From positions 55,866 through 119,865 of the forward strand of contig NZ_CDBO01000053.1 of NCBI RefSeq assembly GCF_000819885.1: 64,000 nt of DNA. The letters run 5' to 3'. The stretch comes from Aeromonas fluvialis. Lineage in GTDB: Bacteria; Pseudomonadota; Gammaproteobacteria; Enterobacterales; Aeromonadaceae. A program made the translations under genes and the position numbers. The notes beneath the pieces are model-generated. The model was not told the DNA's origin, ran no database searches, and was given only the letters and a program-made list of their open reading frames with translations. Position 1 is the stretch's first letter; each line of letters begins with the position of its first letter. Of this stretch, positions 53,956 to 63,937 are shown one piece after another.

Positions 53956-54549
53956 ATGAAAAAATTACTTCCTCTGATGGTGGCTGCTGCAGTGACCTCT
54001 CCCTTCGCTATGGCCCATCAGGCCGGTGATATTCTGGTTCGTGGTGGTTTGGCTGTAGTGTCTCCGCAAGACAGTGGCAACGACTTTGACATTAATGACA
54101 ATGCCCAGCTGGGCTTGACATTGACTTATATGGCTACAGATAACTTCGGGGTTGAATTGTTGGCGGCGACGCCGTTCTCTCACTCCGTGAAGCTGGGTGG
54201 CACCGAGGTAGCCAAAGTCAAACATCTGCCACCGACTCTGATGGCTCAGTATTACTTTGGTGATGCCCAGAGCAAAGTACGCCCGTATGTCGGGGTCGGC
54301 GTTAACTACACCACTTTCTTTGACGAGAAAGGCCGTGGTCCACTGAGCAACAGTGACGTGAGCCTGGATGATTCCTGGGGGGTTGTTGGACAGGTTGGTA
54401 TCGATATGGCCATCACTGACCGCTGGTTTGTAAACGGTTCAGCCTGGATTATGGATATCGATACAGATGTACACGTAGATGGTGGTCCAGGTATCAAGAC
54501 CAAGATCGATCCCATGGTATTTATGGTTGGGGCAGGCTACCGCTTCTGA
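53956..54549 (+). CDS. ompW: outer-membrane protein OmpW
   Basis: 197 residues, eight-strand barrel. Signal peptide MKKLLPLMVAAAVTSPFAMA, then HQAGDILVRGGLAVVSPQDS, PPTLMAQYYFGDAQSKVRPYVGVGVNYTTFF and terminal MVFMVGAGYRF with C-terminal Phe. Forms a narrow hydrophobic channel linked to osmotic, redox and colicin/phage susceptibility. ATG at 53956 after AAGGA; a GTG three bases earlier is in frame. Confidence 0.96.
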   Translation: MKKLLPLMVAAAVTSPFAMAHQAGDILVRGGLAVVSPQDSGNDFDINDNAQLGLTLTYMATDNFGVELLAATPFSHSVKLGGTEVAKVKHLPPTLMAQYYFGDAQSKVRPYVGVGVNYTTFFDEKGRGPLSNSDVSLDDSWGVVGQVGIDMAITDRWFVNGSAWIMDIDTDVHVDGGPGIKTKIDPMVFMVGAGYRF

Positions 54550-54612
54550 TTTGTGATTCTGGCTGCTCCCCTTAACGGGTTGCAGAAGATAGTAAAGTAC
54601 GTCTCTTTAACA

Positions 54613-54639
54613 GCCCGGTGCTTGTGCCGGGCTTTTTTG
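54613..54639 (+). terminator. ompW terminator
   Basis: Stem AGCCCGG / CCGGGCT with TGCTTGTG loop, then TTTTTT. Confidence 0.85.
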
Positions 54640-54780
54640 TAGCACTCCCATTTCCGTAAATTGTGATCTGACACCCTAGTAACCAAGAAAATAGTGCTGT
54701 TCTGTTTCAGTAATTCGCCGCCCTTGCCGATAGTGACTATGTTCACTTTACCTTCCCCCCCAATGAGCGAGGATGTCTCC

Positions 54781-56760
54781 ATGGGTTTATCTATCGTGCA
54801 GCGGATCATCGCCGGATTCGTGTTGATGCTGCTGCTACTGATCCTGCTTGGTGCGATCAGTGCTTTTAAAATCAAGGGCATAAACGACGGTCTCTCTGCC
54901 GTATCGGATCGGGCGACCCCGCTGGTAGTGGCTGTTGCAGGTCTCAAGGGGGCGTTGCAGGACAGTAACCGCTGGGTGCTGGTTTACCGCACCAGCGAGG
55001 ACGCTGCCCAGTTGCCGCAATTGGCCAATCAGTTCAAGGAGCAGCAGAGTCGTTTTGCCCAGTTAAGCCGGGAGATGGAAAGGTTTACCGGTGTTGCGGA
55101 TGCCAGTGCCAGCTTCCAGCAGGTAGAGAGTGCCACCACCCAATTTTATGGCTTGGCGGATCAGGTGCTGGATCAGCACAGACAGTGGGTCAGTGCGCTG
55201 GATCGGCGCCACAAGCTGGAGATAGAATTTATCCGTCTTGAGGATACCTACCAGTGGGCAGCGGATTTGCTGCTGCAACAGACTGCCAGCAAGCGCTCCA
55301 TGCGCAACAAGGCGGAGCTCATTACCTCTGGTATCGCCCGCGATCTGAAGAATATCCGCCGTGCTGATGCCAAAACTGACCTGAACGAGCTGGAAAAGGT
55401 ACTGAGCAAGGACATCGAGATGGCCCGCAAGCGGCTCGATCGGGTACTGGTGCCGGATGATGTGAAAGCCCGTTTTGTCTCCAACCTTGATCGGATGCAG
55501 GAGCTGGCGCTCGGTGCTCAGGGCTTGCTGGCAACCATGCGTCAGGCCCAACAACTGGAGTTGTCGCTGGCCACGCAAAATCAGCAACTGGATGCCAGTC
55601 TGGTCAACAGCCTCAATTTGCTCGATGAGATGGGCAAGTCTGCCGGTGCCATCGCCAGCGATAGCCGGATCAACGCCGATGCGGCGGTCAGCAGTGCCAG
55701 CTTCTGGATCCTGGTGGTTGCCGCAATTTCGGCGGTTGCCGCCCTGGTGATCGGCTATACCACGGCGCGCAGCATTCAGCGCCCGTTGCAGATGATCAAC
55801 AAGGAGCTCGATTACATGGCGGCCGGTGACATGACCCGCCGCATCAACTATCGCAGCAGTTGCGAATTTGGCAGCCTCTCCCGCTCCATCGATACGCTGG
55901 CCGGTAAAACTGGCGAGCTGCTCTCCCAGATCAATGCGGGTTCCCGCCATCTGGTGGATGAAGCGAGTCGTGCCGCCGAGATCAGCGAGCGGGCCATGTC
56001 CCGGGTGCAGGAGCAGAAGAGCCAGACCGATCAGGTGGCCGCCGCCATAACCGAGCTGGAAGTGAGCGCCACCGAGGTGGCCCGCTCTACCGATGGCTCC
56101 AAGCGGGAGGTGGATCTGGCCGATGAAGAGGCGCGCAGTGGTCGCCAGAAAGTGGCCACCACTCGCCGGCTCACCGAGCAGTTGGCTGGTGCCATGGAAG
56201 AGGCGGTCGGCATTACCTACAAGCTGGGTGAGTTCAGCAATAACATCGGCAGCATTCTCGATGTGATCCGCAGTATTGCCGAGCAGACCAACCTGCTGGC
56301 CTTGAACGCAGCCATCGAAGCGGCCCGTGCTGGCGATGCCGGTCGCGGCTTTGCGGTGGTGGCGGATGAGGTGCGGGCGCTGGCCAATCGCACCCAGACC
56401 TCGACCGAAGAGATCCAGGGGATGATTGAGAACCTGCAGAGTTCCAGTAAACATGTGGTTGAAGTGATGGGGCGCAGTCAGGAGCAGACCCAAAGCTGTG
56501 TCGAGCAGACTCGCGAGATGGATGTCGCGTTGCAATCCATTGCCGATCGGATGGGGGCCATCAAGTCGATGGCCGATCAGGTGGCCCATGCCGCTCAGGA
56601 ACAGATCTCTGTCAGTCAGGGGCTCGCTCGTCATATTGCCGGTATTGCCGATGTGGCATACGAAACCGAGCGGGAGGCGCGCGAATCTGCCAGCAGCAGC
56701 GAAGTGCTGGCCGATCTGGTCGCCAAACAGCAGCAATTGATCGCACATTTCAAGGTCTAG
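54781..56760 (+). CDS. methyl-accepting chemotaxis protein with large periplasmic helical domain
   Basis: 659 residues from the ATG at 54781 (GAGG upstream; ATG at 54763 is possible). TM1 around 5-28, an all-helical periplasmic domain of about 270 residues that looks like the bimodular helical type (HBM), TM2 ([19 protein letters not shown]), HAMP, and a signalling hairpin with [19 protein letters not shown]. No C-terminal CheR-binding pentapeptide; it ends AHFKV. The gene is followed 8 bp later by an orphan solute-binding protein, so it may sense that protein's ligand. Confidence 0.93.
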   Translation: MGLSIVQRIIAGFVLMLLLLILLGAISAFKIKGINDGLSAVSDRATPLVVAVAGLKGALQDSNRWVLVYRTSEDAAQLPQLANQFKEQQSRFAQLSREMERFTGVADASASFQQVESATTQFYGLADQVLDQHRQWVSALDRRHKLEIEFIRLEDTYQWAADLLLQQTASKRSMRNKAELITSGIARDLKNIRRADAKTDLNELEKVLSKDIEMARKRLDRVLVPDDVKARFVSNLDRMQELALGAQGLLATMRQAQQLELSLATQNQQLDASLVNSLNLLDEMGKSAGAIASDSRINADAAVSSASFWILVVAAISAVAALVIGYTTARSIQRPLQMINKELDYMAAGDMTRRINYRSSCEFGSLSRSIDTLAGKTGELLSQINAGSRHLVDEASRAAEISERAMSRVQEQKSQTDQVAAAITELEVSATEVARSTDGSKREVDLADEEARSGRQKVATTRRLTEQLAGAMEEAVGITYKLGEFSNNIGSILDVIRSIAEQTNLLALNAAIEAARAGDAGRGFAVVADEVRALANRTQTSTEEIQGMIENLQSSSKHVVEVMGRSQEQTQSCVEQTREMDVALQSIADRMGAIKSMADQVAHAAQEQISVSQGLARHIAGIADVAYETEREARESASSSEVLADLVAKQQQLIAHFKV

Positions 56761-56768
56761 GAGGGCTT

Positions 56769-58208
56769 ATGTCTAAAAAGTGGATTGGAGCCCTGAGTCT
56801 CCTGTTGTGTGGCCAGCTGATGGCCAGCGAGCTGGTGATTGAAAGCTGGCGAGTCGATGACAAGGCATTGTGGGAGCAGAAGATCATCCCGGCGTTTGAA
56901 GCGGCGCATCCCGGCATCAAGGTGAGTTTTCATCCGGTGCAGAACGTCAACTACATGCCCACTTTGTGGGAGAGTCTGAAAGGGGGCAAGGCGGGGGATC
57001 TCATCACCTGTCGTCCATTTGATGACTCGCTCGCCCTGTTCAAGGCGGGCCATCTGGCCGAACTGACCGAAATGGCGGGGATGGAGAACTTCCCGAGTTT
57101 TGCCCAGTCACCCTGGCAGACTGACTCCGGTGCCCAGACCTTCTGTGTGCCGATGGCCTCGGTGATCCATGGCTTCTTCTATAACAAAAAAATCTTCAGT
57201 GAGTTGGGGCTCACATTGCCGCAAACCCGTGATCAGTTCTTCGCCGTGCTGGACAAGATCAAGGCCGATGGCCGCTATGTGCCGCTGGCCATGAGCGGTT
57301 CAGAGAGCTGGGTTGCCTCCGAGTTGGGCTTCCAGAATATTGGCCCCAACTACTGGAAGGGAGAGGACGGTCGTCTGGCGCTTATCGGCGGGCAGGAGCG
57401 GTTTGACAACCCACAATATGTGAAGGTGTTCGACGAGCTGGCCCGTTGGCGTTCCTACCTTGGTGAGGGTGGCGAGAGCCGCGATTATGCGACCAGCAAC
57501 GAGTTGTTCACCTCGGGTAAGGCTGCCTTCTATGTAGCGGGCTCCTGGGAGATTGCGCCCTTCACCGGCAAGGTCGATTTTGGTGTCATGCGTCCGCCGG
57601 TGGCCAAACAGGGGGATGGCTGCTTCTTTACCGATCACACCGATATCGGTATGGGGATGAACCCTGCCAGCAAGAACAAAGAGGGGGCCATGGCCTTCCT
57701 GCAGTGGCTGACGACGCCGCAATTTGCCGAGCTCTATACCAACTCGCTGCCGGGATTCTTCTCCCTCTCCAACCACTTCTTCGATGTCACCAATCCGGCG
57801 GCCAAAGAGATGATGGAGTGGCGCGATCAGTGTGACTCGACCATTCGGGTGGCGACCCAGATCCTCTCCCGTGGTACGCCCAAGTTGGGGGATGAACTGG
57901 CCGAGGTGAGTCAGGCGGTGCTGCTTGGCAAGATGGAGCCCAAGGCTGCCGCGGATCGACTGGAAGGTGGCTTGAAGGGGTGGTATGCCCCTCATCAGGG
58001 CAACAAGGCCAAGAGCGCGGATTGTCTGTGTGATGCCGTCACACCTGCTCCTGCTCCGGCGACTGAGGTGTCCACTGCACCCGCGACCAGTGAAACGCCG
58101 GCCGTGGTGGCGCCCGCAGAACCGGCAGCAGCCACTGCGCCATTACCAGCGCCATCTGATGAGGTGGAACAGGCGCTCTCCAACGAGCTGGAAGCGCCGC
58201 AGCAATAG
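56769..58208 (+). CDS. orphan ABC-type solute-binding protein (SBP family 1) with Pro/Ala-rich tail
   Basis: 479 residues. Signal peptide ending QLMA, then a sugar-type family-1 fold (WEQKIIPAFEAAHPGIKVSF, GKAAFYVAGSWEIAP, MGMNPASKNKEGAMAFLQWL). After about residue 415, CLCDAV is followed by a tail of Pro/Ala/Thr repeats and ends VEQALSNELEAPQQ; family members usually end before this. There are no permease or ATPase genes next to it. Likely partner of the chemoreceptor encoded immediately upstream. Confidence 0.87.
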   Translation: MSKKWIGALSLLLCGQLMASELVIESWRVDDKALWEQKIIPAFEAAHPGIKVSFHPVQNVNYMPTLWESLKGGKAGDLITCRPFDDSLALFKAGHLAELTEMAGMENFPSFAQSPWQTDSGAQTFCVPMASVIHGFFYNKKIFSELGLTLPQTRDQFFAVLDKIKADGRYVPLAMSGSESWVASELGFQNIGPNYWKGEDGRLALIGGQERFDNPQYVKVFDELARWRSYLGEGGESRDYATSNELFTSGKAAFYVAGSWEIAPFTGKVDFGVMRPPVAKQGDGCFFTDHTDIGMGMNPASKNKEGAMAFLQWLTTPQFAELYTNSLPGFFSLSNHFFDVTNPAAKEMMEWRDQCDSTIRVATQILSRGTPKLGDELAEVSQAVLLGKMEPKAAADRLEGGLKGWYAPHQGNKAKSADCLCDAVTPAPAPATEVSTAPATSETPAVVAPAEPAAATAPLPAPSDEVEQALSNELEAPQQ

Positions 58209-58225
58209 GTCATCGGCATCAATAA

Positions 58226-58255
58226 AAACGGGGGGCATCGGTCTCCCGTTTTTTA
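58226..58255 (+). terminator. terminator of the chemoreceptor/binding-protein operon
   Basis: Stem AAAACGGGGG.. / ..TCCCGTTTT with T-run TTTTTT, 18 bp after the stop. Confidence 0.75.
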
Positions 58256-58280
58256 TGGCTCGCGGTAAGTAAGCGTCGCT

Positions 58281-59081
58281 TTATTGTGCGTCGTGGGGCC
58301 AGCGGCAGAGGCTGCCGATGCGGGCAACCGTTGCAAACCCCAGAGAGCGGTAAATGCGCTGGGCATGGTAGTGCTCGTCGGCCACGATGATCAGCTGTTT
58401 GGCGCGGGACAATCCTGCGCGAGCCACTTGACTCAGCAACTGGCGGCATAAACCCTTGTTGCGCCACGCCTGGTGAGTGCGCACCAACTGGAAGCGCCCA
58501 AGTGCGCCGGAAAAAAAGAGACCACAACTGGCGACCAGTTGCCCCTCTTGCCAGATCCCCCACCAGTCCCCGAGCCCATCGGCAATCATGGCCTGATAGA
58601 GCGCCTGACGGGATCGCAGATAGAGGAGATAGCGCTGTTCCGAGTGCCCCTCATCCCGTTCATGGAGTTCGAAAGCGAGCCACTCAGGCCAATCCGCAGT
58701 TGTGAAGGTGCGGGCTTGAACTTTGCCCATGTCGCCGTGAGGGGGTGGGCAGCTCTGCTTATCCAGCGCCAATACCACGCACTCCATATATTGGTACCCT
58801 GTTGCGACAAAACCGGCGATCCGGCTGTTTTGCCCTGCTGCCAGTGGCCATTGGAAGGTGCGATGGCGCACTCTGGGATCCTTGCCGATCAGCTGATCAA
58901 ACGCGGTTTCCAGCCAGCCTTTGTCACGGTCGCTGGGCGGGGTGGGGAGTAGCAGGTAGTTACCGAAGTAGTAGTCGGGAGCATCCGGCGTGCGAACTGC
59001 CCAGAACTGATCGTGGCGCACGACCTCGCCCTGATAGCGATCGAACAGTAAGTCGGTGGCAAAGCCGGGGTGGCTATCCAT
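58281..59081 (-). CDS. GNAT-family N-acetyltransferase
   Basis: 266 residues from the ATG at 59081, which has GCAGGAG 5 bp upstream; the frame reaches 59204. The C-terminal half is the acetyl-CoA-binding domain, with FQLVRTHQAWRNKGLCRQLL (R-x-x-G-x-C/A pattern) and the following AKQLIIVADEHYHAQRIYRSLGF. The N-terminal part has an additional domain unlike simple GNATs. Substrate unknown. Stands alone. Confidence 0.85.
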   Translation of the reverse strand: MDSHPGFATDLLFDRYQGEVVRHDQFWAVRTPDAPDYYFGNYLLLPTPPSDRDKGWLETAFDQLIGKDPRVRHRTFQWPLAAGQNSRIAGFVATGYQYMECVVLALDKQSCPPPHGDMGKVQARTFTTADWPEWLAFELHERDEGHSEQRYLLYLRSRQALYQAMIADGLGDWWGIWQEGQLVASCGLFFSGALGRFQLVRTHQAWRNKGLCRQLLSQVARAGLSRAKQLIIVADEHYHAQRIYRSLGFATVARIGSLCRWPHDAQ

Positions 59082-59141
59082 GATGGTGCTCCTGCAAAGA
59101 TTCATTCTGTTATCGGCAGGAGTGAGAAATAGATGAAAATG

Positions 59142-59161
59142 GGCCGGAGACACCTCCGGCC
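59142..59161. repeat. perfect hairpin GGCCGGAG-ACAC-CTCCGGCC
   Basis: 8-bp arms with four-base loop in the GNAT-metF divergent gap. No T-run on either side; role unknown. Confidence 0.5.
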
Positions 59162-59314
59162 AAACAATCACACGCAGATTCAGAACGTCCAGGACGATCT
59201 GCACCCATCATAACTCGACTGGGGCGATTTTGGGATGGGCACTTTTCGGTTACGTACCGTTAATTTTGTAAATATGACGTTCGTCAGATCGGACGTGAGG
59301 TAAATCTCTGTTGA

Positions 59315-60301
<987 letters not shown>

Positions 60302-60324
60302 CCAGTGGTCACCGCGATAAAAGT

Positions 60325-60355
60325 AAAAAGCCAATGAGTTGCTCATTGGCTTTTT
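60325..60355. terminator. bidirectional terminator after metF
   Basis: Stem AAAAAGCCAATGAG / CTCATTGGCTTTTT with a short loop; A- and T-runs both sides; lies between metF and the convergent pseudogene. Confidence 0.85.
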
Positions 60356-60370
60356 CGTTATGGCCGATTA

Positions 60371-61330
60371 TCAAGGTCTGGTCGGGGCGATCTCTTTTGG
60401 CTCAAGATCGATAACCGCATTACCGGCAGCCCCCGGATACTGGTGATAGACCTGATCCTGCTCCAGTGTGTAGAAGGTATCCAGATAGTCGTCGTTATTG
60501 GTCATCCAGGAATCGGGCAGCGCCTTGACGATGCGACCGCCGAGATCGAGGAAGGGCAGTGCTTCCGGCACGCCACCCGCAGTAAAGCCAAGTTTGAGAG
60601 CTTCAATCAGCATGGCGCTCAGCTCCTTGTAGTTGACGTTGTCATCCTGCTCCATCATCACCACGTCGACGGCACCCCAGCGATAGCGATCCCAGTAAAC
60701 CAGGATCTGGTTGGGGATGTAATCGGTGTTGTCATAGTCGAGGTAGGGCATGTCGACAATATCGACCACAGGCTCATCCCGACTGGGATTGACCCCTGCG
60801 ACCACCGCATACACTTCGGCTGCGCCGAGCAGCCAAGGCTCCTTATCATCCTTCAATCTGATCTTTTTCAGGATGCTGGTCTTGAGCGGCGCCGTGCTGG
60901 CCGCCACTCGCGGGGCGCTTTGCAGATCCGCTGCGCATCACCTTCAAACCTGCGTTCTTGGCTTTGATGGGATCGGCTTCGACCACCAGAACCGGCCGGG
61001 CCGGTGCCTTGTCCACATCCATATAGACAGGATTACCGGCGCTATCGAACGCTTCAATGGCGCTCCAGCTCTTCTCATCCCCGCTCGGAATATAGGCGAC
61101 CAGCGGTTCGACGTCCTGTTGTAGTGCGGCGGCCTGATCGGTGTTGGCCAGCTGCAACTGCATCAGTTGCTTGACCTCGCCGTCCAGTCCTTGCCGCCTG
61201 GTTGGCATCGGTCGCCTGCCGTTTAAGGCGTGGACTAGCTTTTTGCAGCAGGTTGGCAGCGGGCTTTGGTATTGCTGGTTGCTTAGCAGGGGCTGCAGGT
61301 TTTGCTGCTGAAGTGCGAGCTGGCGAGTTG
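60371..61330 (-). pseudogene. frameshifted gene for a secreted protein of unknown function (DUF3103-like)
   Basis: The last 178 residues are one clean frame (WLLGAAEVYAVVAGVNPSRD, YDNTDYIPNQILVYWDRYRW). Upstream the coding sense moves to a second frame after a one-base change near 60905 (ANTDQAAALQQDVEPLVAYI) and to others beyond about 61195 and 61240 (RQLALQQQNLQPLLSNQQY). No signal peptide or start remains; the 5' end is joined directly to a benE fragment near 61330. The family name is from recollection of Vibrio/Aeromonas proteins and needs a search. Confidence 0.65.
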
Positions 61331-61872
61331 CCAGTGAAGGGCTGCCAGTTGCAACTCCCCCCGCACACTGCTGATCAGCATTCCCACTCCCAGTGCCGGC
61401 ATCATGGTATAGCGGGGCCAGAGATGACGCCCCAGCAGGAAGGTCAGCAGCAGGGGATCTTGCGGGGCAGCCTTGAACAGATCCAGCCCGAATCTGATCA
61501 GCACGCCAGCGGAGCCGGGATATGCCTCATCAAGCGGTCGAACTAGCCGCTGATACTACTTAGGGTGATCAACAGAGAAGAGATGATAAAGGCACCGGTG
61601 GCCTCAGCCAGAGTAAAGTAGCCGAGACTGGTGATCAAGCAGGGCCGCGCCCGGGGTGTACCAGGCGGTCAGTATGGGCATGCGGTAATAGAGAGACCGA
61701 TACAGCTCATTCCCATGCCGATCCCCAGCGTCCAGAGCCAGGATGCGACTTGGGCAGCATCGGCCCCCGCTGCTGTGGCTGCCTGAATGATCAGGATGAC
61801 GGAGCTGGTGTAGCCGCCCATCAGGGCGATAAAGCCTGCGACCAGATGGGGGAGGGCGAAGGGCATGGGTTT
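61331..61872 (-). pseudogene. benE: truncated, frameshifted benzoate-transporter-like gene (BenE/YdcO)
   Basis: Starts well at 61872 with an ATG after AGAGGAAAAACCC (MPFALPHLVAGFIALMGGYTSS, GIGMGMSCIGLS) but slips frame before YYRMPILTAWYTPGAALL and again before ITSLGYFTLAEATGAFIISS, meets a TAG in place of the Trp of SGWF, slips again before VLIRFGLDLFKAAPQDPLL and stops resembling BenE after ALHWQLA. About half of the approximately 390-residue protein is missing. Divergent from an intact SutR-type regulator, the arrangement of ydcO/sutR in E. coli. Confidence 0.75.
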
Positions 61873-61895
61873 TTCCTCTTGGCGTTGTAACGTGC

Positions 61896-61952
61896 TGTGC
61901 GTTATTACGTACAATCTGGTTTTGACTATATCTTTGTGCGCTATAGCGCACA
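61896..61952. promoter_or_regulatory. two matched palindromes, candidate SutR operators
   Basis: TGTGCGCTATAGCGCACA (61935-61952) is a perfect 18-bp palindrome; TGTGCGTTATTACGTACA (61896-61913) matches it at 14 of 18. They start 39 bp apart in the 114-bp gap between benE and the regulator. Confidence 0.65.
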
Positions 61953-61986
61953 GGTCGCATCATGCAAGAGTAATAAAGAGGCAGTT

Positions 61987-62556
61987 ATGCAAGAGATGAG
62001 TCAGCATTTGGCCGCTCGACTGAAGGGGCTGCGTAGCGAGCGGCGCTGGAGTTTGGATGCGGCTGCCCGTGAAACGGGTGTCAGCAAGGCGATGCTGGGA
62101 CAGATTGAAAGAGGGGAGTCCAGCCCGACGGTGGCGACCTTGTGGAAGATTGCTACCGGGTTTCGTGTCTCGTTTTCCAGTTTTATCGAGCCCACACCTG
62201 CCATCAAGGAAGCGGTGCTTTATCGTGCCGCTGATGCTATTCGCCAGCAGCCAGCTGGGGAGGGCATGCAAGTGGCGCCGCTGTTCCCCTATGAAAAGCG
62301 GTTTGGTTTCGAATTGCTGGAGCTGAGCCTGTTGCCTGGCTATCAGCGTGAATCCGATCCCCATGAGCCGGGAGTGACCGAGCACGTCATCGTCATCAGT
62401 GGCGTGATGGAGGTGCTGGTGGAAGGGGAGTGGCGCTCACTGGCGCAAGGGGAGGCGGTGCGTTTTGCTGCCGACCGCCCCCACGGTTACCGCAATCTGG
62501 GCATTGCTCCGGCGATGTTTCACAACCTCATCCATTATCCGGTAGCCACTCCCTGA
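61987..62556 (+). CDS. sutR: XRE-family regulator with cupin domain, SutR/YdcN type
   Basis: 189 residues from the ATG at 61987 (AGAGG upstream). N-terminal HTH (LDAAARETGVSKAMLGQIERGESSPTV, about residues 22-50) nearly identical to E. coli SutR over this stretch, and a C-terminal cupin (EHVIVISGVMEVLVEGEWR, then EAVRFAADRPHGYRN). Intact although its divergent partner benE is destroyed. In E. coli SutR affects sulfur-utilisation genes. Confidence 0.88.
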   Translation: MQEMSQHLAARLKGLRSERRWSLDAAARETGVSKAMLGQIERGESSPTVATLWKIATGFRVSFSSFIEPTPAIKEAVLYRAADAIRQQPAGEGMQVAPLFPYEKRFGFELLELSLLPGYQRESDPHEPGVTEHVIVISGVMEVLVEGEWRSLAQGEAVRFAADRPHGYRNLGIAPAMFHNLIHYPVATP

Positions 62557-62572
62557 ACAGGGTTTGCAGAGA

Positions 62573-63769
62573 TCAGCCAGGTCGACCATCTGCTCTGGGG
62601 CTGGTCAGTATCGGGGCATAGACCCAGACAAACAGGCCATAGGCAGCGATCCAGGCAAGCGCGCTGAGGCTCCAACCATGCATGGTATAGGCAGGCCACA
62701 GCAGCGGAATCGCCACCCGCATTGTGGCGGCAGCGATAACCAGGGCGAATGCGCCAGTGATCCTGCGTCCTACCTGCAAGGCCCGACCGCTATGGCCGAG
62801 AGAGACTCGTGCAATCATGCCCAGAATCATGGTCCCCATGCAGCCTGCGCTTAGCAGGTGGCTGGCCATCGACAACGTGATGGGCAGACCCGCGCTATGT
62901 GCCGCAAGGGCGAGCAGGCCAAGAGGAATAAACAGATAGGCGAGATGGAGTGACCACAGCAGTGGATGCGCAAGGGTTGATGGCAGATGCCAACGCAGTT
63001 GTCGCCATAAATGTAAACTCGCCGCCACTATATATAGAGGCACTATATATATGCTGGTGATCCATAGGGTGGGGAGCAGCAGCCAGCACAGCAAGATAAG
63101 CCACAGTGTCGCGAGCGCCGCCCGTTCCAGCCAGAGCTGAGGTGCGGTTTTCTCCTGACCGGTTGCCCGGGCGGTGAAGAACGGAATCACCCTTCCTCCC
63201 ATCACGGCGATCAGGGTGGTAAACAACAGCACAGTTGTGATCAGCAGATGCTCAACGATGTTCCACGCTGCATGCCATAACCAGCTGGCGCCGTTGAGCA
63301 GGGTCAGTATCAGTAGCAGGGGGACGAAGAAGAGGTTACGCCATTGCCGGGTTATCAGGATCGGTTTGGCAAGGAACCAGGCGCAAAGCGGCAGCCAGAG
63401 CAGGTCTGCCACCATCAGGAGCGTATTCCCCTCACCCAGCCAAGGTAACAACGTCCTTGGCAACATCCACAACCCCACCACCAACGCCAATGGCCAGCTC
63501 CGAACACCGGGATGGGCAGTCCAGTTCTGCACCGCGGTGAGCAAAAAACCTGCGACGATGGCAGCACCGAAACCAAACAGCATCTCATGACCATGCCACC
63601 AGATGGGGTTGCTGATCCCGGGTAGGTTGAACCAACCGTTGAGTTGCCCCAGCCAGCCCAGCATTGCTAATGTCGAGAACAAGGCTCCTAGCAAGAAAAA
63701 AGGGCGGAATCCAAGGCGAAAGAGGGGCATGACTTGCTCCTCTTTGCGGCTATCCAGGATCTGATACAT
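62573..63769 (-). CDS. nnrS: NnrS family heme-copper membrane protein
   Basis: 398 residues with about 12 membrane helices. NnrS signature near the start (FRLGFRPFFLLGALF, WWHGHEMLFGFGAAIVAGFLLTAVQNW) with His ligands, then RVIPFFTARATG and GTMILGMIARVSLGHSGR. Linked to nitric oxide tolerance and denitrification; regulated by NsrR/NnrR-type factors in other species. Start chosen at 63769 because MYQILDSRKEEQV resembles homologous N-termini; an ATG at 63730 has a stronger ribosome binding site (AGAGGAG). Confidence 0.9.
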   Translation of the reverse strand: MYQILDSRKEEQVMPLFRLGFRPFFLLGALFSTLAMLGWLGQLNGWFNLPGISNPIWWHGHEMLFGFGAAIVAGFLLTAVQNWTAHPGVRSWPLALVVGLWMLPRTLLPWLGEGNTLLMVADLLWLPLCAWFLAKPILITRQWRNLFFVPLLLILTLLNGASWLWHAAWNIVEHLLITTVLLFTTLIAVMGGRVIPFFTARATGQEKTAPQLWLERAALATLWLILLCWLLLPTLWITSIYIVPLYIVAASLHLWRQLRWHLPSTLAHPLLWSLHLAYLFIPLGLLALAAHSAGLPITLSMASHLLSAGCMGTMILGMIARVSLGHSGRALQVGRRITGAFALVIAAATMRVAIPLLWPAYTMHGWSLSALAWIAAYGLFVWVYAPILTSPRADGRPG

Positions 63770-63937
63770 AGGGGATGAACCTTTATTAAACATTTGAGAT
63801 GCCAATTATAAATTAACTTTTCAAATATTCAATTGTGGCTGGCAACCGTTAATCCGAGGTTGTGCTTGTAAAACCTTGTTGTCGTATGGCCTCAGATCCA
63901 CTGTTATTGCCGGTTAAATATGCTGATTGGTGGCTTT

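Noticed and set aside
53726..53956. 76-codon frame in front of ompW
   Set aside because: Covers the ompW promoter region including the FNR-like site; no ribosome binding site.
61202..61546. 114-codon plus-strand frame with a signal-peptide-like start
   Set aside because: It is antisense to the benE/DUF3103 remnants, which explain the sequence better.
63785..63830. NsrR-like palindrome upstream of nnrS
   Set aside because: AGATGC..AAATT pattern is suggestive but matches the NsrR consensus too poorly to call.
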